Notes: generated from the sequence alone by a model not told the origin. A DNA stretch of 64,000 nt from Achromobacter sp. UMC71 (GCF_014170305.1 NZ_LZZT01000039.1:62001-126000), one strand, 5' to 3'; shown: positions 45,082 to 54,576, counted from the first letter of the stretch. Numbers and translations are program-made.

Positions 45082-45807
45082 CTAGAAGCGCTCGTACTCC
45101 AGCCGGTAACGCCACTGCCCCGCCGCCAACCCCGCCATCGGCAAGCGGCCGATGCGCAGGCGGCGCAAGCCCAGCAATTGCAGGCCCGCCGTATCGCACG
45201 CGTATTCAATGAACCCCAGCGCGGGCGTCTTCAGTGCAAAGCGCAGGTGGGTTTCGTTCTGCCAGCTCACCTTCATCGGCGTGGCCGCCCGGCCTTCGTA
45301 GGCCAGGCCGCGCTGCAAGCGCGCCAGGCCCGCGGCATCCAGCGTGCCGCGCACCTGGGCGATGTATTCCTGTTCCACGTGCCGGCCCTCTTCGACCAGC
45401 TTGCGCGCCACGGCGTATTCCTGCGTGTACACCACCAGCCCGCTGGCCGCGCGCTCCAGCGGCGTCACCAGTTTCAGGCCGTTGAATATCCGCTTCAGGT
45501 AGCGGTGCCCCGAACGGTCGCCCGGCATCTGGTTGGCGGGCACGATCAGGTTCAGCGCCGATTCCCGCGGGTCCGATGCGGACAGGCCGGCGGGCTTGTG
45601 CACCAAAACGGTCACCGGGCGCATGTCTTCCAGCTTGGCGCCGGGCAGCAGGCTCACCGTCTGGCCCGCGCCCACCCGAAAGCCGGGCTCTTCAATGACC
45701 TTGCCATCCACGGCCACCCAGCCGCCTTCGATATAGCGTTCGGCATCGCCGCGCGAGCAGGATTGTTCGGTGGCCAGCCGCTTGGCCAGGCGGACGCTGT
45801 CGCTCAT
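45082..45807 (-). CDS. RsuA/RluF-type pseudouridine synthase paralogue
   Basis: 241 aa from ATG 45805-45807. N-terminal S4 RNA-binding domain (~3-50, VRLAKRLATEQSCSRGDAER) and a pseudouridine-synthase catalytic domain. In RsuA/RluB/E/F the catalytic Asp lies in GRLD-x-x-T/S-x-GL; here the region reads TPLERAASGL, with E118 at the Asp position. It probably binds rRNA; catalytic competence with Glu is unproven. Upstream 342 bp hold no gene. Confidence 0.78.
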   Translation of the reverse strand: MSDSVRLAKRLATEQSCSRGDAERYIEGGWVAVDGKVIEEPGFRVGAGQTVSLLPGAKLEDMRPVTVLVHKPAGLSASDPRESALNLIVPANQMPGDRSGHRYLKRIFNGLKLVTPLERAASGLVVYTQEYAVARKLVEEGRHVEQEYIAQVRGTLDAAGLARLQRGLAYEGRAATPMKVSWQNETHLRFALKTPALGFIEYACDTAGLQLLGLRRLRIGRLPMAGLAAGQWRYRLEYERF

Positions 45808-46149
45808 GGACGGCCTCCCTGGTGCGTGACGGTAAAGGGGGCGGGGAAAAAAAGAAGGGAAATCGGCGGGTAAATCGTCATCTTGGACACTGCGGAAAAG
45901 GCGTAGACGGGGCGCTGTTGCGCAAGATTGCCCTTGCGCCGGCCCCAAGGCCAGAATGTTACGCGCTTTCCCCGGGACGCGGCGCCGGCGGGCACCGCCC
46001 GCTTGCCGCGTGCTTCACGTCCGCGCCGGCAGCGATGGCGCCGGGTGCGGGGTCCGAGGGGGCCGTGCCGGTTGCGGATGCGCGATCCGCGGCGGCAGCG
46101 CCGGCTCCCCTCATCGCCCCCGCGTGCCGGGGTGCAACCGCCCTGCGCG
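45808..46149. other. 342-bp gap without recognised gene
   Basis: Very GC-rich from 45950 on, with a purine-rich stretch just upstream of the pseudouridine synthase gene and a small perfect hairpin GCGGGC-ACC-GCCCGC near 45988. The synthase promoter should lie here. No coding frame with a plausible start or codon pattern was seen. Confidence 0.4.
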
Positions 46150-47256
46150 TCACAGTTCGGTCGGGTGCTTCAGCGTGGCCGGCGCGCCGTCCTCGGGCGG
46201 CGGCACTTCGTCCACCCAGGCCTTGAGCAGCGTCGAGGTCACCGCCAGGATCACCGGGCCGATGAACAGGCCCACGATGCCAAACGCGAACATGCCGCCC
46301 AGCACGCCGGCCAGGATCAGCAGCATCGACAGATCCACCCCGCGCTTGATCAGCATCGGCCGCAGCAGGTTGTCCAGCATGGTGACCAGCACCGCCCACA
46401 CCAGCAGCAGGATCGCCGCCAGCTTCATCTCGTTCTGGAACAGCCAGATCACCCCGCCCAACAGCGGCAGGAATGGCCCCAGCTGCGCCAGGCACAGCAT
46501 CAGCATCAGCGCCGTGATGATGCCGGCCGCCGGCACGCCCGCAATCCACAGGCCCAGCCCGCCCAGCGCCGACTGCACCACCGCCGTCACCACGATGCCC
46601 AGCGCCACCGCCCGGATCGACAAGCCGGCCAGCCGAATCGCCGCCACGCCGCGGTGGCCCGCCAGGCGGTTGGCGAAACGCTGCATGAACTGCGCCGCCT
46701 TGTCGCCCTGAAAGTAAAGAATGCCCGCGATGACGATGGTGATCAGCATGTGCATCACAAACACGCCCACGATCGCCGCATTGCTCAGCAGCCATTTGGC
46801 GGCCATGGTCACGTAAGGCTCCAGCCGCGCCAGCAGCCCGCCCGCGCCGGCATCGGCCAGCGCCTGCCATTCCTGGGCAATGCGCGGCCCGCCCAGCGGC
46901 ACGCTCTGCACCCAGCCCGGCGGCGCCATCAGCGTGTAGTCGGGCAGGCGCTTGATCGCGGTCATGATGGCGCCGCCATGCAGCGCCAGCGTCGAAATCG
47001 CCTGATACAACGGCAGCACGATCACCACCAGCAGCACCAGCAGCATCGCCAGCGTGGCCAGCCAGCGCCTGCCGCCGCAGCGCCGCTGCACCGCCAGCAT
47101 CACCGGCCAGGTCGCCACCACGATGGTGGTCGCCCAGATCAGCCCGAACAGAAAGGGTTTCAGCACATACAGGCTGCCGATCATCAGGGCGGAAAGAATG
47201 ACGATGACCAGCAGGTTACGGGGCAGATCAGAGGACGGACGCGGGATCGGATTCAA
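46150..47256 (-). CDS. AI-2E family transporter (TqsA/PerM-like)
   Basis: 368 aa from a TTG at 47254-47256, supported by GGAG six bases upstream; the next Met is at residue 25 and would cut into the first helix. Seven to eight helices, with family segments ALGGLGLWIAGVPAAG, LGPFLPLLGGVIWL and LRPMLIKRGVDL-SMLLILAGVLGG. Homologues export autoinducer-2 or Na+/H+-linked solutes; assignment to AI-2 is not safe. Confidence 0.87.
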   Translation of the reverse strand: MNPIPRPSSDLPRNLLVIVILSALMIGSLYVLKPFLFGLIWATTIVVATWPVMLAVQRRCGGRRWLATLAMLLVLLVVIVLPLYQAISTLALHGGAIMTAIKRLPDYTLMAPPGWVQSVPLGGPRIAQEWQALADAGAGGLLARLEPYVTMAAKWLLSNAAIVGVFVMHMLITIVIAGILYFQGDKAAQFMQRFANRLAGHRGVAAIRLAGLSIRAVALGIVVTAVVQSALGGLGLWIAGVPAAGIITALMLMLCLAQLGPFLPLLGGVIWLFQNEMKLAAILLLVWAVLVTMLDNLLRPMLIKRGVDLSMLLILAGVLGGMFAFGIVGLFIGPVILAVTSTLLKAWVDEVPPPEDGAPATLKHPTEL

Positions 47257-47787
47257 GCGGCGCTCCAGGCGAAGGCGCCCAAGGTGCCTTGGGCGTGTAT
47301 GAATTTATCCGAAATCCCCCTGGACGGGGGCGCCCGCGCGGGCGCAGAATGAAGCGTCCCTCGCGCCGTGGCGCCGCCTGGCCGCGATGGGCCGCGATGG
47401 GCCGCAGCGGCAGACATGGCAAGGGCATGGGCCTTCGCCGCCCGGATTGCCTGGTTTGGGCACGCCAATTGCTGTTGGTTTTCGTCTATTAGTTGTCCCC
47501 CTCCCAACAAGACATGCTGTGGATCGCTTGTCGCGGGACGCGCCTGCCCTGACGCAGGGCGCGCCGCGATGCCCTCCAGGCCGGAATCCGGCCCGCGGGT
47601 ACGACAGGCTGTGTGGATTGCTTGCCATCGTTTCTGCCTGTCCGCCAGGCGGCCCTAAAGGCCGCCGGTCGTGGCCAGGCGTCTTCGCGCCCGCATCCGG
47701 CGCGCTTGTGGCAACGCCGGCGTGGATGCAGGCGGCGCCGGCATCATCGGCCCGCTTTGCCGGCAAGCTTCTCTGTGGAGGTATGCA
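47257..47787. other. 531-bp gap without recognised gene
   Basis: Short frames occur but lack ribosome-binding sites and recognisable sequence. A perfect 7-bp hairpin (GGCGGCC 47648-47654, loop CTAAA, GGCCGCC 47660-47666) lies about 120 bp before the small lipoprotein gene. Promoters for the permease (minus) and lipoprotein (plus) should be here. Confidence 0.4.
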
Positions 47788-47976
47788 ATGAAAACCCTGA
47801 CCACCGCCGGCATCGTGCTGGCTTTCCTGCTTGCCGGTTGCACCATGAACGGCCCCAGCCGCAGCACGTCCGGCAACAGCACATCGAGCATGCAACGCGA
47901 TGCGGCCAACTACCACGCCGACAACTTCGGCGAGCCGGACAACACGCCGTTCCAGGGGGTTTATCCCTCGCGTTGA
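47788..47976 (+). CDS. Small lipoprotein
   Basis: 62 aa from ATG 47788 with GGAGG upstream. Signal peptide MKTLTTAGIVLAFLLAGC with lipobox LAGC (C18), then a Ser/Asn-rich polar tail (MNGPSRSTSGNSTSS) and NFGEPDNTPFQGVYPSR. Likely an envelope lipoprotein of unknown role; no homologue recognised. Its Asp is absent at +2, so outer-membrane sorting is expected. Confidence 0.65.
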   Translation: MKTLTTAGIVLAFLLAGCTMNGPSRSTSGNSTSSMQRDAANYHADNFGEPDNTPFQGVYPSR

Positions 47977-48112
47977 CACGGGCGAGACCAAGGAGAAACG
48001 CGGCAGGCGGCGTCGCGCCAGACGCGATGCCGTCCGCACGCGGGCTAAAGGATGAATAGCCAGCAGGCTGGCCACGAGCCTGCGCGATTGGACCCGCTGG
48101 CGCTTCAATACA

Positions 48113-49726
48113 ATGGCGCCTGCCGGCGCGGTCGCCGTGCGCGTCCCGAGGTCCAAGCCTGCTGTGTTCCCCCTGCGAATCAATCTGCGCGGCCTGGTGC
48201 TCGCGCTTACGGTGTTCAGCGCCCTCGCCGCCACCGCCAACGCCCTGTATGCCAGCTACCGCCTGCAACGCGAACAGCTCATTGCCAATACCCTGGAAGC
48301 GAACCGGGTCTACGCCGCCAAGCTGGCCGAAAGCGCCGGCAACTTCCTGAAGGCCGCCCAGCGCCAGCTGCGCTACAGCGCGCGCCAGATCGCAGCCCAT
48401 ATGCACGAGCCCGACCTGTTGACCGCCGAGGTGGTGCGCGTGCAGGAGCAAAGCGACAACTTCAACTCGGTGGGCGTGGTGGGCGCCGATGGCCTGATCC
48501 TGGCCACGACGCAGAGCTTTCGCAATTTCCTGGGCACCCGCGTCGACAGCCCCGGCAGCCGCGCGGCCTTGCAGGCGCGCCAGCCGCTGATCAGCAAGCC
48601 CTATGTATCGATGGCGGGCAACCTGCTGATCAACCTGTCGCATCCCCTCTTTTCAGCGGACGGCCACTATCTGGGCTATCTGGCCGGCACGCTGCACCTG
48701 CGCAAGGAAAGCGCGCTGGAAGACCTGCTGGGCAAGCACCACTACACGGACGGCTCTTATCTGTATGTGGTGGATCCCGACGGCCGGCTGATCTATCACA
48801 CCGATCCGGGCCGGGTGGGCGAACTGGTGCACGGCAATCCCGTCATCGATGCCGTGGTCGGCGGCCGGGCGGGCGCGCAGCGGGTGGTCAATTCCAAGGG
48901 GGTGGACATGCTGGCCGGCTATGCGCCGGTGGCCGGCAGCGGCTGGGGCGTGGTGGCGCAGCGGCCGGCCGAAGCCACGCTGGAGCCCATCCATGACCTG
49001 CTCTGGGCGCTGGTGGGGTATGCCGCGCCGCTGGCGCTGGTGTTCCTGATGGCGCTGTGGTGGTGTGCGCGGCAGATCTCGTTGCCGCTGTCGCAACTGG
49101 CCACCAATGTCGAGCACCATGACGTGGCGGTGGCGATGCAACGGGTGAAGTCCGTGAAGGCCTGGTATTTCGAGGCCGAGCGCCTGAAGCGCGCGGTGAT
49201 CTGGAGCTTTTCCAGCCTGCAGGACAAGATCGGCAAGCTGAACCTGGCCAGCATCACCGACCCGCTGACCGGCCTGCGCAACCGGCGCGGCACGCAGGAT
49301 GCGGTGGACCATCTGCAGGCATCGGGCACCCCGTTCGCGGTGGTGGCGCTGGACATCGACCACTTCAAGCAGGTCAATGACACCTACGGCCACACCACCG
49401 GCGACCAGGTCATCCAGGCCGTGGCGCAATGGATGCGGGACTGTTCGCGGCCCGGCGACATCCTGTGCCGCAATGGCGGCGAGGAATTCCTGGTCCTGCT
49501 GCCGGGCGTGGCGCCGACCGAGGCGACCATCGTGGCCGAACGGCTGCGCAGCCGCATCGCCGGCAATGCGGTGGGCCAGGTCGGCGGCATTACCGTGTCG
49601 GCCGGAGTGGCGCAGTGGCCGGCGGCGGGGCCGGACGTGGCCCAGGCGTTCCATGCGGCGGACGCCGCCCTGTATGCCGCCAAGCAGCAAGGCCGCAACC
49701 GGGTGGTGTTGCACGGCACGCCTTGA
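48113..49726 (+). CDS. Diguanylate cyclase with periplasmic Cache-type sensor
   Basis: 537 aa. Helix at ~25-48, large periplasmic segment (~50-290, dCache-like: [38 protein letters not shown]), second helix ~297-320, then a GGDEF domain (~370-535). Active-site loop NGGEEF is intact, and RPGD five residues before it forms the I-site for product inhibition. It should make cyclic di-GMP in response to an external ligand. ATG at 48113 lacks an obvious ribosome-binding site. Confidence 0.9.
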   Translation: MAPAGAVAVRVPRSKPAVFPLRINLRGLVLALTVFSALAATANALYASYRLQREQLIANTLEANRVYAAKLAESAGNFLKAAQRQLRYSARQIAAHMHEPDLLTAEVVRVQEQSDNFNSVGVVGADGLILATTQSFRNFLGTRVDSPGSRAALQARQPLISKPYVSMAGNLLINLSHPLFSADGHYLGYLAGTLHLRKESALEDLLGKHHYTDGSYLYVVDPDGRLIYHTDPGRVGELVHGNPVIDAVVGGRAGAQRVVNSKGVDMLAGYAPVAGSGWGVVAQRPAEATLEPIHDLLWALVGYAAPLALVFLMALWWCARQISLPLSQLATNVEHHDVAVAMQRVKSVKAWYFEAERLKRAVIWSFSSLQDKIGKLNLASITDPLTGLRNRRGTQDAVDHLQASGTPFAVVALDIDHFKQVNDTYGHTTGDQVIQAVAQWMRDCSRPGDILCRNGGEEFLVLLPGVAPTEATIVAERLRSRIAGNAVGQVGGITVSAGVAQWPAAGPDVAQAFHAADAALYAAKQQGRNRVVLHGTP

Positions 49727-49804
49727 GCGCAATGGCGGCGTCGGCCGACCGGCGCGGACGCGGGACGCGCCAGCCCGGCCGCGCGGCGTGGCCGGGCGTG
49801 CGGC

Positions 49805-50224
49805 CTACGCCGGCGCCAGGCCCCTGACATGGCTGGCGATGGCCGCGGCGATCAGGCCGCCCACCACCGACACATGTTCCAGCGCGAAGAACAGGGCCAG
49901 CCTGGCCTGCGGCGGCGGCAGGCGCCAGAAGGCATGCACGATGACGATGGTCAGCACCAGGAAGCCGCCCAGGGCGGCCGCGGCCAGCCACAGCGCCCGG
50001 TCCGCGAGGATCAGGGCCGAGCCGCCGACCATCAATGCCGCCACCAGGATGTTGAACAGCGTGGCCGGCCGCAACCCGGCGTCGCGCATCTCTGCCACGC
50101 CGCCCCGAAAGTCGAACAGCTTGGCGGCGCCTGAAGCGAGGAACACCACCGCCAGGAACAACCGGGCGACGAACCAGAGCCAATCGCTCTGCAAGAGGGA
50201 ATCGATGAACAGCGGGGTCTGCAT
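49805..50224 (-). CDS. DoxX-family membrane protein, SoxR target
   Basis: 139 aa, four helices, DoxX features [20 protein letters not shown] and [18 protein letters not shown]. Divergent from soxR, with a promoter that has a 19-bp spacer spanned by a SoxR box (50271-50288), the geometry MerR-type activators need. DoxX proteins are linked to membrane redox or thiol stress. Induction by redox-cycling compounds via SoxR is therefore a strong inference. Confidence 0.85.
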   Translation of the reverse strand: MQTPLFIDSLLQSDWLWFVARLFLAVVFLASGAAKLFDFRGGVAEMRDAGLRPATLFNILVAALMVGGSALILADRALWLAAAALGGFLVLTIVIVHAFWRLPPPQARLALFFALEHVSVVGGLIAAAIASHVRGLAPA

Positions 50225-50261
50225 GGATGCGGGTCCTGGGTTGCCAATTACGGAGCCACGG

Positions 50262-50292
50262 ACTATAAAACCTCAACTTAACTTCAGGTCAA
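50262..50292 (-). promoter_or_regulatory. SoxR-dependent promoter (19-bp spacer) with SoxR box
   Basis: On the minus strand, -35 TTGACC (50292-50287) and -10 TATAGT (50267-50262) are separated by 19 bp. The box 50271-50288 differs from the E. coli SoxR consensus CCTCAAGTTAACTTGAGG at only two symmetric positions. It drives doxX; the same box lies 10 bp before the soxR ATG and can autorepress soxR. Confidence 0.88.
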
Positions 50293-50297
50293 CACCC

Positions 50298-50762
50298 ATG
50301 GCAGCCGACAAGGCCCTGGACGGCGCGCGCTTGCTGACGGTGGGCGAAGTTGCCCGGCGCAGCGGCGTGGCGGTGTCCACCCTGCACTTCTACGAATCCA
50401 AGGGCTTGATCCAGAGCGCGCGCAGCGGCGGCAACCAGCGGCGCTATCCCGGCATCGTGCTGCGCTATATCGCCATCATCAAAGTGGCGCAGCGCACCGG
50501 CATCCCGCTGGAGGAAATCCGCGAGACCATGGCGCGGTTTCCGCAGGACGGCAGCAAGCTGACGCCGGCGCAGTGGAAGCAATTGTCGTCGCAGTGGCGC
50601 GAGAACCTGGACGAACGGATCCGCAAGCTGACCCGGCTGCGCGACGAACTGGACAGTTGCATCGGCTGCGGCTGCCTGTCGCTGCAGGACTGTCCGCTGC
50701 GCAATCCCGATGACGTGCTGGGCCGCGACGGCCCGGGCCCGCGGATACTGGAACGGCCCTAG
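50298..50762 (+). CDS. soxR: Redox-sensing MerR-family activator SoxR
   Basis: 154 aa from ATG 50298. MerR helix-turn-helix [20 protein letters not shown] (~13-32), dimerisation helix, and the [2Fe-2S] ligand motif [12 protein letters not shown] (C121, C124, C126, C132; C-x2-C-x-C-x5-C) specific to SoxR. No soxS is near, as usual outside enterics; the visible direct target is the divergent doxX. The TAG stop (50760-50762) overlaps the CTAG end of a dispersed repeat. Confidence 0.93.
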   Translation: MAADKALDGARLLTVGEVARRSGVAVSTLHFYESKGLIQSARSGGNQRRYPGIVLRYIAIIKVAQRTGIPLEEIRETMARFPQDGSKLTPAQWKQLSSQWRENLDERIRKLTRLRDELDSCIGCGCLSLQDCPLRNPDDVLGRDGPGPRILERP

Positions 50763-50904
50763 GGCCCGTTCCCAATAGAAGGCGCCTCGCACGAGCAGCC
50801 AAATGCGTGACTATGAAGGCGCGAAGCGCAGTCGTGGCCGGCCCCCGGCGAGCATTCGCCATGCAGAGAGGCGCGCATTGGGGTACTCACCCTGCGGGCA
50901 GGCC
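50759..50904. repeat. Second, half-length copy of the palindromic element
   Basis: 146 bp about 90% identical (roughly 15 mismatches, no gaps, counted by eye) to 12303-12158 read on the minus strand. It starts with CTAG at the soxR stop, as the other copy does at its gene, but lacks the partner terminal repeat, so it is a solo or truncated form. Contains no gene. Confidence 0.85.
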
Positions 50905-51120
50905 TTCCCCCAACGCCGAGCCACGGCCCCTGCCGCCCGGCCGTCCGGTAATGATCCGCATTGATTGCACAGGGTTGCGCAACGGGATGTATTCGATTGA
51001 CATAGTGTTGCACCAACGCCGGAGATAATCGCTTTTGTGCGACGAAGTCGGCGATTTACCCTGGGCAATTACAGTATCCTGCGCGCAGAGAAACACCGCA
51101 TCAGGCCGGCCCACCCGTAT

Positions 51121-52884
51121 ATGTTGCGCAGTAGATTTTCGATCCAGTCCCTCGAACGCTATTTCTTGATCCTGGCGGCGGGGGTCGTGTTGCCGATGTC
51201 GGTGTTGACGGCGATTCTGCTTTTCCAAAGCCGCGACGCCTATGTCGCCACCGACGATGCGCAGCGCGCCTTCCGGGTGGTTCGGGCCACCGTGAACGCC
51301 ATGGAAAAGGTATCGGCCGAACGCGGACCCATGAACGCGGCGCTGGGCGCTGATTATCCGGTGGCCCAGCCCCTGCTTGATGCGCTGCAAGCGGCGCGCG
51401 ACCGCAGCGATACCAGCATTGCCCAATTGCTGGCCTTGTACCGCGCTCCGCTCAGCCCGGACAGCGCCAAGGAATTCACCAATATCCAGCGCATCCGCTA
51501 CGCCTTGATCCAGGCGCGGGCCGAAGCCGACCGGCTGATCGCCCTGCCCCGCGAGGCCGTGTCGGGCTACGCCGTGCTGACGGCGGTCAACGGCATGGTG
51601 GCGCTGGTGCCTGAATTGCAGGCCGCGATGGCCGAGAGCGTCGGCGTGGTCATGCAGAACGAAGCCGACGCCCCCAGCCTGCTGACCCTGGCGTTGCTGG
51701 CCAGCGATCTACGCGAACAAGCCGGCTTGCTGGGATCGATTTTCACACCCGCGCTGGCCAAGCGGCGCCAGCTGACGGACGCCGACGAATATCGCATCGA
51801 ACGCGTGCTGGGGCGCATCGACCAGCTGCGCGCGCTGCTGGAAGCCCGCATTGCCACCCGCCCGAAATTGCGCGCCTCGCTGATGTACATGGATCTGCAA
51901 CGCCTCTATTTCGGCGAAGGCATGCATTACCTTGAAGCGGTGCGCGACAGGGCTGCGCTGCAGCCGGGCGGCGCGGACATATCCACCGCCGAGCTGGCCC
52001 GGAACTACGTGCCGCTGATGGCGTCCATCACCCAGTTCCGCGACCTGATGCTGGACAGCATCGAAGAGGGCATGCGCCAGCGCCGCGACGACGCGATCCG
52101 GCTGCTGGTCATCACCTTGGTGGCGGCCACCATGCTTGCGGCCGCGCTGATGTTGTCGCTGGGGCAGTTCCGCCGCCGCGTGATCCGGCCATTCGTGCAG
52201 GCCACCCGCATCATCGGCGCCATCGCCGACGGCAAGGCGATGTCCACGATTCCGGTGGGCCAGTACCGTGGGGAAGTCGACGGCATGTTCAAGGCGCTGC
52301 GCGTGCTTGAAGACAACGCTAGCGCGCGCAAGCAACTGGAACGGGAGCGCGACCGGCTGATCGTGGACCTGGCCGTCATGGCCGAAACCGACTTCCTGAC
52401 CGGCCTGTTGAACCGCCGCGCCTTTGAACACCGCTTCGAGCAGGCGCTGACGCAATGGAGCGGCTCGGAAGAAGTGCTGGCGTTCATCCTGTTCGACATC
52501 GACGACTTCAAGGGCATCAACGATACCTATGGCCACGCCAGCGGCGATCAGGCCCTGAAGACTGTGGCGGACCTGTGCCGCCAGACCTGGCGCCAGTCCG
52601 ACGTGGTGGCCCGGGTGGGCGGCGAGGAATTCGCGGTGCTTTGCCGCACGCGTACCGCGGAGCAGGCGGTGGCGGCAGCCGAGCGCATGCGGGTGTGCAT
52701 CGCACGGGCACGCGTGCCCGCCGAGAACGGCGCCGTCTTTGCGCTGACCGCCAGTTTCGGCGTGGCCTATGCGTCCTGGCGCAATACCGGCGCGGCCGAC
52801 ACGCTCTTTCGCCAGGCGGACGAGCTGCTGTACCAAGCCAAGATGAGCGGCAAGGACCGCGTGGTGTCCAGCGACGTCGGCTAA
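51121..52884 (+). CDS. Diguanylate cyclase with helical periplasmic sensor and HAMP-like linker
   Basis: 587 aa from ATG 51121 (a frame from 51037 adds a basic leader without support). Helices ~13-36 and ~330-352 bound an all-helical periplasmic region (AMEKVSAERGPMNAALGADY at its start, NIT-like in style); a HAMP-like linker (IRPFVQATRIIGAIADGK) leads to GGDEF (~420-585) with GGEEF and I-site RQSD five residues before. Predicted membrane-bound cyclic di-GMP synthase. Second such enzyme within 3 kb. Confidence 0.9.
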   Translation: MLRSRFSIQSLERYFLILAAGVVLPMSVLTAILLFQSRDAYVATDDAQRAFRVVRATVNAMEKVSAERGPMNAALGADYPVAQPLLDALQAARDRSDTSIAQLLALYRAPLSPDSAKEFTNIQRIRYALIQARAEADRLIALPREAVSGYAVLTAVNGMVALVPELQAAMAESVGVVMQNEADAPSLLTLALLASDLREQAGLLGSIFTPALAKRRQLTDADEYRIERVLGRIDQLRALLEARIATRPKLRASLMYMDLQRLYFGEGMHYLEAVRDRAALQPGGADISTAELARNYVPLMASITQFRDLMLDSIEEGMRQRRDDAIRLLVITLVAATMLAAALMLSLGQFRRRVIRPFVQATRIIGAIADGKAMSTIPVGQYRGEVDGMFKALRVLEDNASARKQLERERDRLIVDLAVMAETDFLTGLLNRRAFEHRFEQALTQWSGSEEVLAFILFDIDDFKGINDTYGHASGDQALKTVADLCRQTWRQSDVVARVGGEEFAVLCRTRTAEQAVAAAERMRVCIARARVPAENGAVFALTASFGVAYASWRNTGAADTLFRQADELLYQAKMSGKDRVVSSDVG

Positions 52885-52934
52885 TACCGCGAATCGGCGC
52901 CACGCCTGGCGCGTGCCGCAGCCCCAAACGACAA

Positions 52935-52960
52935 CCGCCGCCAGCTTGCGCTGGCGGCGG
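52935..52960. terminator. 11-bp hairpin between convergent genes
   Basis: CCGCCGCCAGC (52935-52945) pairs perfectly with 52950-52960 around TTGC. No T-tract, but it lies 50 bp after the cyclase stop and 25 bp after the end of the convergent small gene, as a bidirectional terminator would. Confidence 0.6.
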
Positions 52961-52985
52961 CGTGGGTTACCTGGATTGGCGGGGT

Positions 52986-53132
52986 TCAGGCGGGAGCGTG
53001 CGCGGCCTTGTCCTGGGACGGTTTGACCTGCGCCGGACGCGGCGTGGCTTCGGGATCGGGACGAGTTTCAGGCGCCTTCCAGTTCAGCGGGGGAACTTCG
53101 ACGCGCGACTTCTTGCTGATCAGTTGGGACAT
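52986..53132 (-). CDS. 48-residue Pro/Lys-rich small protein
   Basis: ATG 53130-53132 is preceded by AGGAG at ideal spacing. The 48 residues start MSQLISKKSRVEVPPLNWKA and end in a Pro/Ala/Lys-rich tail; no signal or membrane segment, probably disordered. I know no family. Being monocistronic with a good start signal and a downstream hairpin, it is likely expressed. Confidence 0.5.
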   Translation of the reverse strand: MSQLISKKSRVEVPPLNWKAPETRPDPEATPRPAQVKPSQDKAAHAPA

Positions 53133-53433
53133 GTGCGTACTCCTGTTTGTAGTGTTGGCCTGCCCCGCGCAAGCGCACAACACGAATATCCAGCGCGCCC
53201 GGGATGCGTGGAGATGATGCAGGGGGTGGCATCAGGAACGGGCGCCAGGGCAAGACCCTGGGAGGTATCGTCGGAGGGGGGTTATTGATCTGGCTGGCGA
53301 ACCGAGTAGCGAGAGCCTGGGCGCGAGGCGTTGAGCCCGGAGACCCGATTGGATGGCACTGCGTTGGGTGATTTACCAGCGTTCGACGACGATAAAAGAA
53401 TTTTACACAAAAATAAAAGAAAAAGCCAGCAAC

Positions 53434-53491
53434 TTGACGAATGAGAATGATCGTTCTACTATCTGGGCATCTTTTACAGAACGATCGTTCT
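53434..53491 (+). promoter_or_regulatory. TetR-gene promoter with two 14-bp palindromic operators
   Basis: TTGACG (53434-53439), 17-bp spacer, TACTAT (53457-53462). One palindrome (AGAATGATCGTTCT, 53444-53457) fills the spacer and an almost identical perfect one (AGAACGATCGTTCT, 53478-53491) lies downstream, centres 34 bp apart. Autoregulation by the TetR protein starting at 53502 is expected. The rest of the 53133-53433 gap holds only the upstream region of the 48-residue gene. Confidence 0.8.
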
Positions 53492-53501
53492 CCATCGCGC
53501 C

Positions 53502-54086
53502 ATGGCCCATCCCCCCTCTTCCGCCGTCACAGGCACCCGCCAACGCTTGCTGCAAGCGACAGAACAATTGATCTATGCCGGCGGCATCCATGCCACGGGC
53601 ATGGACCTGATCGTCAAGACCTCTGGTGTGGCACGCAAGAGCGTGTACCAGCATTTTCCGAACAAGGAAGCGCTGGTGGCCGCGGCGCTGCAGGCGCGGG
53701 ACGAGCGCTGGATGCAGTGGTTCATCGGCGCCACGTCGGCTGCGGTGTCGCCCAGGGCGCGGTTGCTGTCGCTGTTCGATGCGTTGCGCGACTGGTTTGC
53801 GTCGGACGGATTTCGTGGCTGCGCATTCCTGAACGCGGCCGGTGAAGTCGGTGACGACAGCAGTCCCATCGTGGCGGTGTCGCGCGAACACAAGGCGCGG
53901 CTGCTGGCCTATGTGCGTGAATTGACCCGGGCGGCGGCCTTGCCGGAGCCCGACGAGGCCGCCCTGCAGCTCCTGGTGCTGATCGACGGCGCGATCGCGG
54001 TCGCCTTGGTGTCGCGCGACCCGGCCATCGCCGACAGTGCGCAACGCGCCGCCGCGCGGTTGTTGCTCTTTCCCCCCCACCCATGA
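53502..54086 (+). CDS. TetR-family regulator
   Basis: 194 aa. Helix-turn-helix at ~10-57 ([20 protein letters not shown], then [18 protein letters not shown]), ligand domain after it with the segment [20 protein letters not shown] typical of a TetR subgroup controlling stress or detoxification genes. Ten bases separate it from the DUF1348 gene, probably co-transcribed under the paired operators. Confidence 0.88.
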   Translation: MAHPPSSAVTGTRQRLLQATEQLIYAGGIHATGMDLIVKTSGVARKSVYQHFPNKEALVAAALQARDERWMQWFIGATSAAVSPRARLLSLFDALRDWFASDGFRGCAFLNAAGEVGDDSSPIVAVSREHKARLLAYVRELTRAAALPEPDEAALQLLVLIDGAIAVALVSRDPAIADSAQRAAARLLLFPPHP

Positions 54087-54096
54087 GGTATCCGCG

Positions 54097-54576
54097 ATGA
54101 CATCGACCTCCGCTATCCGCCCTCCGCTTCCGCCTTTTACCCACGCCAGCGCCGTCCAGAAAGTGCGGCTGGCCGAAGACGGCTGGAACAGCCGCGACCC
54201 CGACAAGGTCGCGCTGGCCTACAGCCTGGACACGCACTGGCGCAACCGCGCCGAGTTCGTCAAGAACCGCGACGAGGCGCGCGCCTTCCTGGCGCGCAAA
54301 TGGGCCAAGGAACTGGATTACCGGCTGATTAAGGAACTGTGGGCGTTTACCGGCAACCGCATCGCGGTGCGCTATGCCTACGAATGGCATGACGATTCAG
54401 GCAACTGGTTCCGCTCTTACGGCAACGAAAACTGGGAATTCGGCGAAGACGGGCTGATGATTCACCGCTATGCCTGCATCAACGACCTGCCCATCAAGGA
54501 AGCGGACCGCAAGTTCCGCTGGCCGTTGGGGCGCCGGCCCGATGACCACCCCGGGCTGTCGGAACTGGGGTTGTGA
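54097..54576 (+). CDS. DUF1348 NTF2-like protein
   Basis: 159 aa from ATG 54097. Cone-like alpha+beta NTF2 fold with DUF1348 signatures: [33 protein letters not shown] and [20 protein letters not shown]. Small soluble protein of unknown catalytic role, commonly next to TetR regulators. Convergent with the secretion genes, 55 bp apart. Confidence 0.87.
   Translation: MTSTSAIRPPLPPFTHASAVQKVRLAEDGWNSRDPDKVALAYSLDTHWRNRAEFVKNRDEARAFLARKWAKELDYRLIKELWAFTGNRIAVRYAYEWHDDSGNWFRSYGNENWEFGEDGLMIHRYACINDLPIKEADRKFRWPLGRRPDDHPGLSELGL

Noticed and set aside
46150-47256. Naming the AI-2E family permease as an autoinducer-2 exporter
   Set aside because: The family includes proteins with other substrates and no lsr or luxS gene is in the window.
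50997-51029. Promoter TTGACA with GATAAT before the second diguanylate cyclase
   Set aside because: The spacer is 21 bp, too long for a normal sigma-70 promoter, and alternatives were no better; not listed as a feature.
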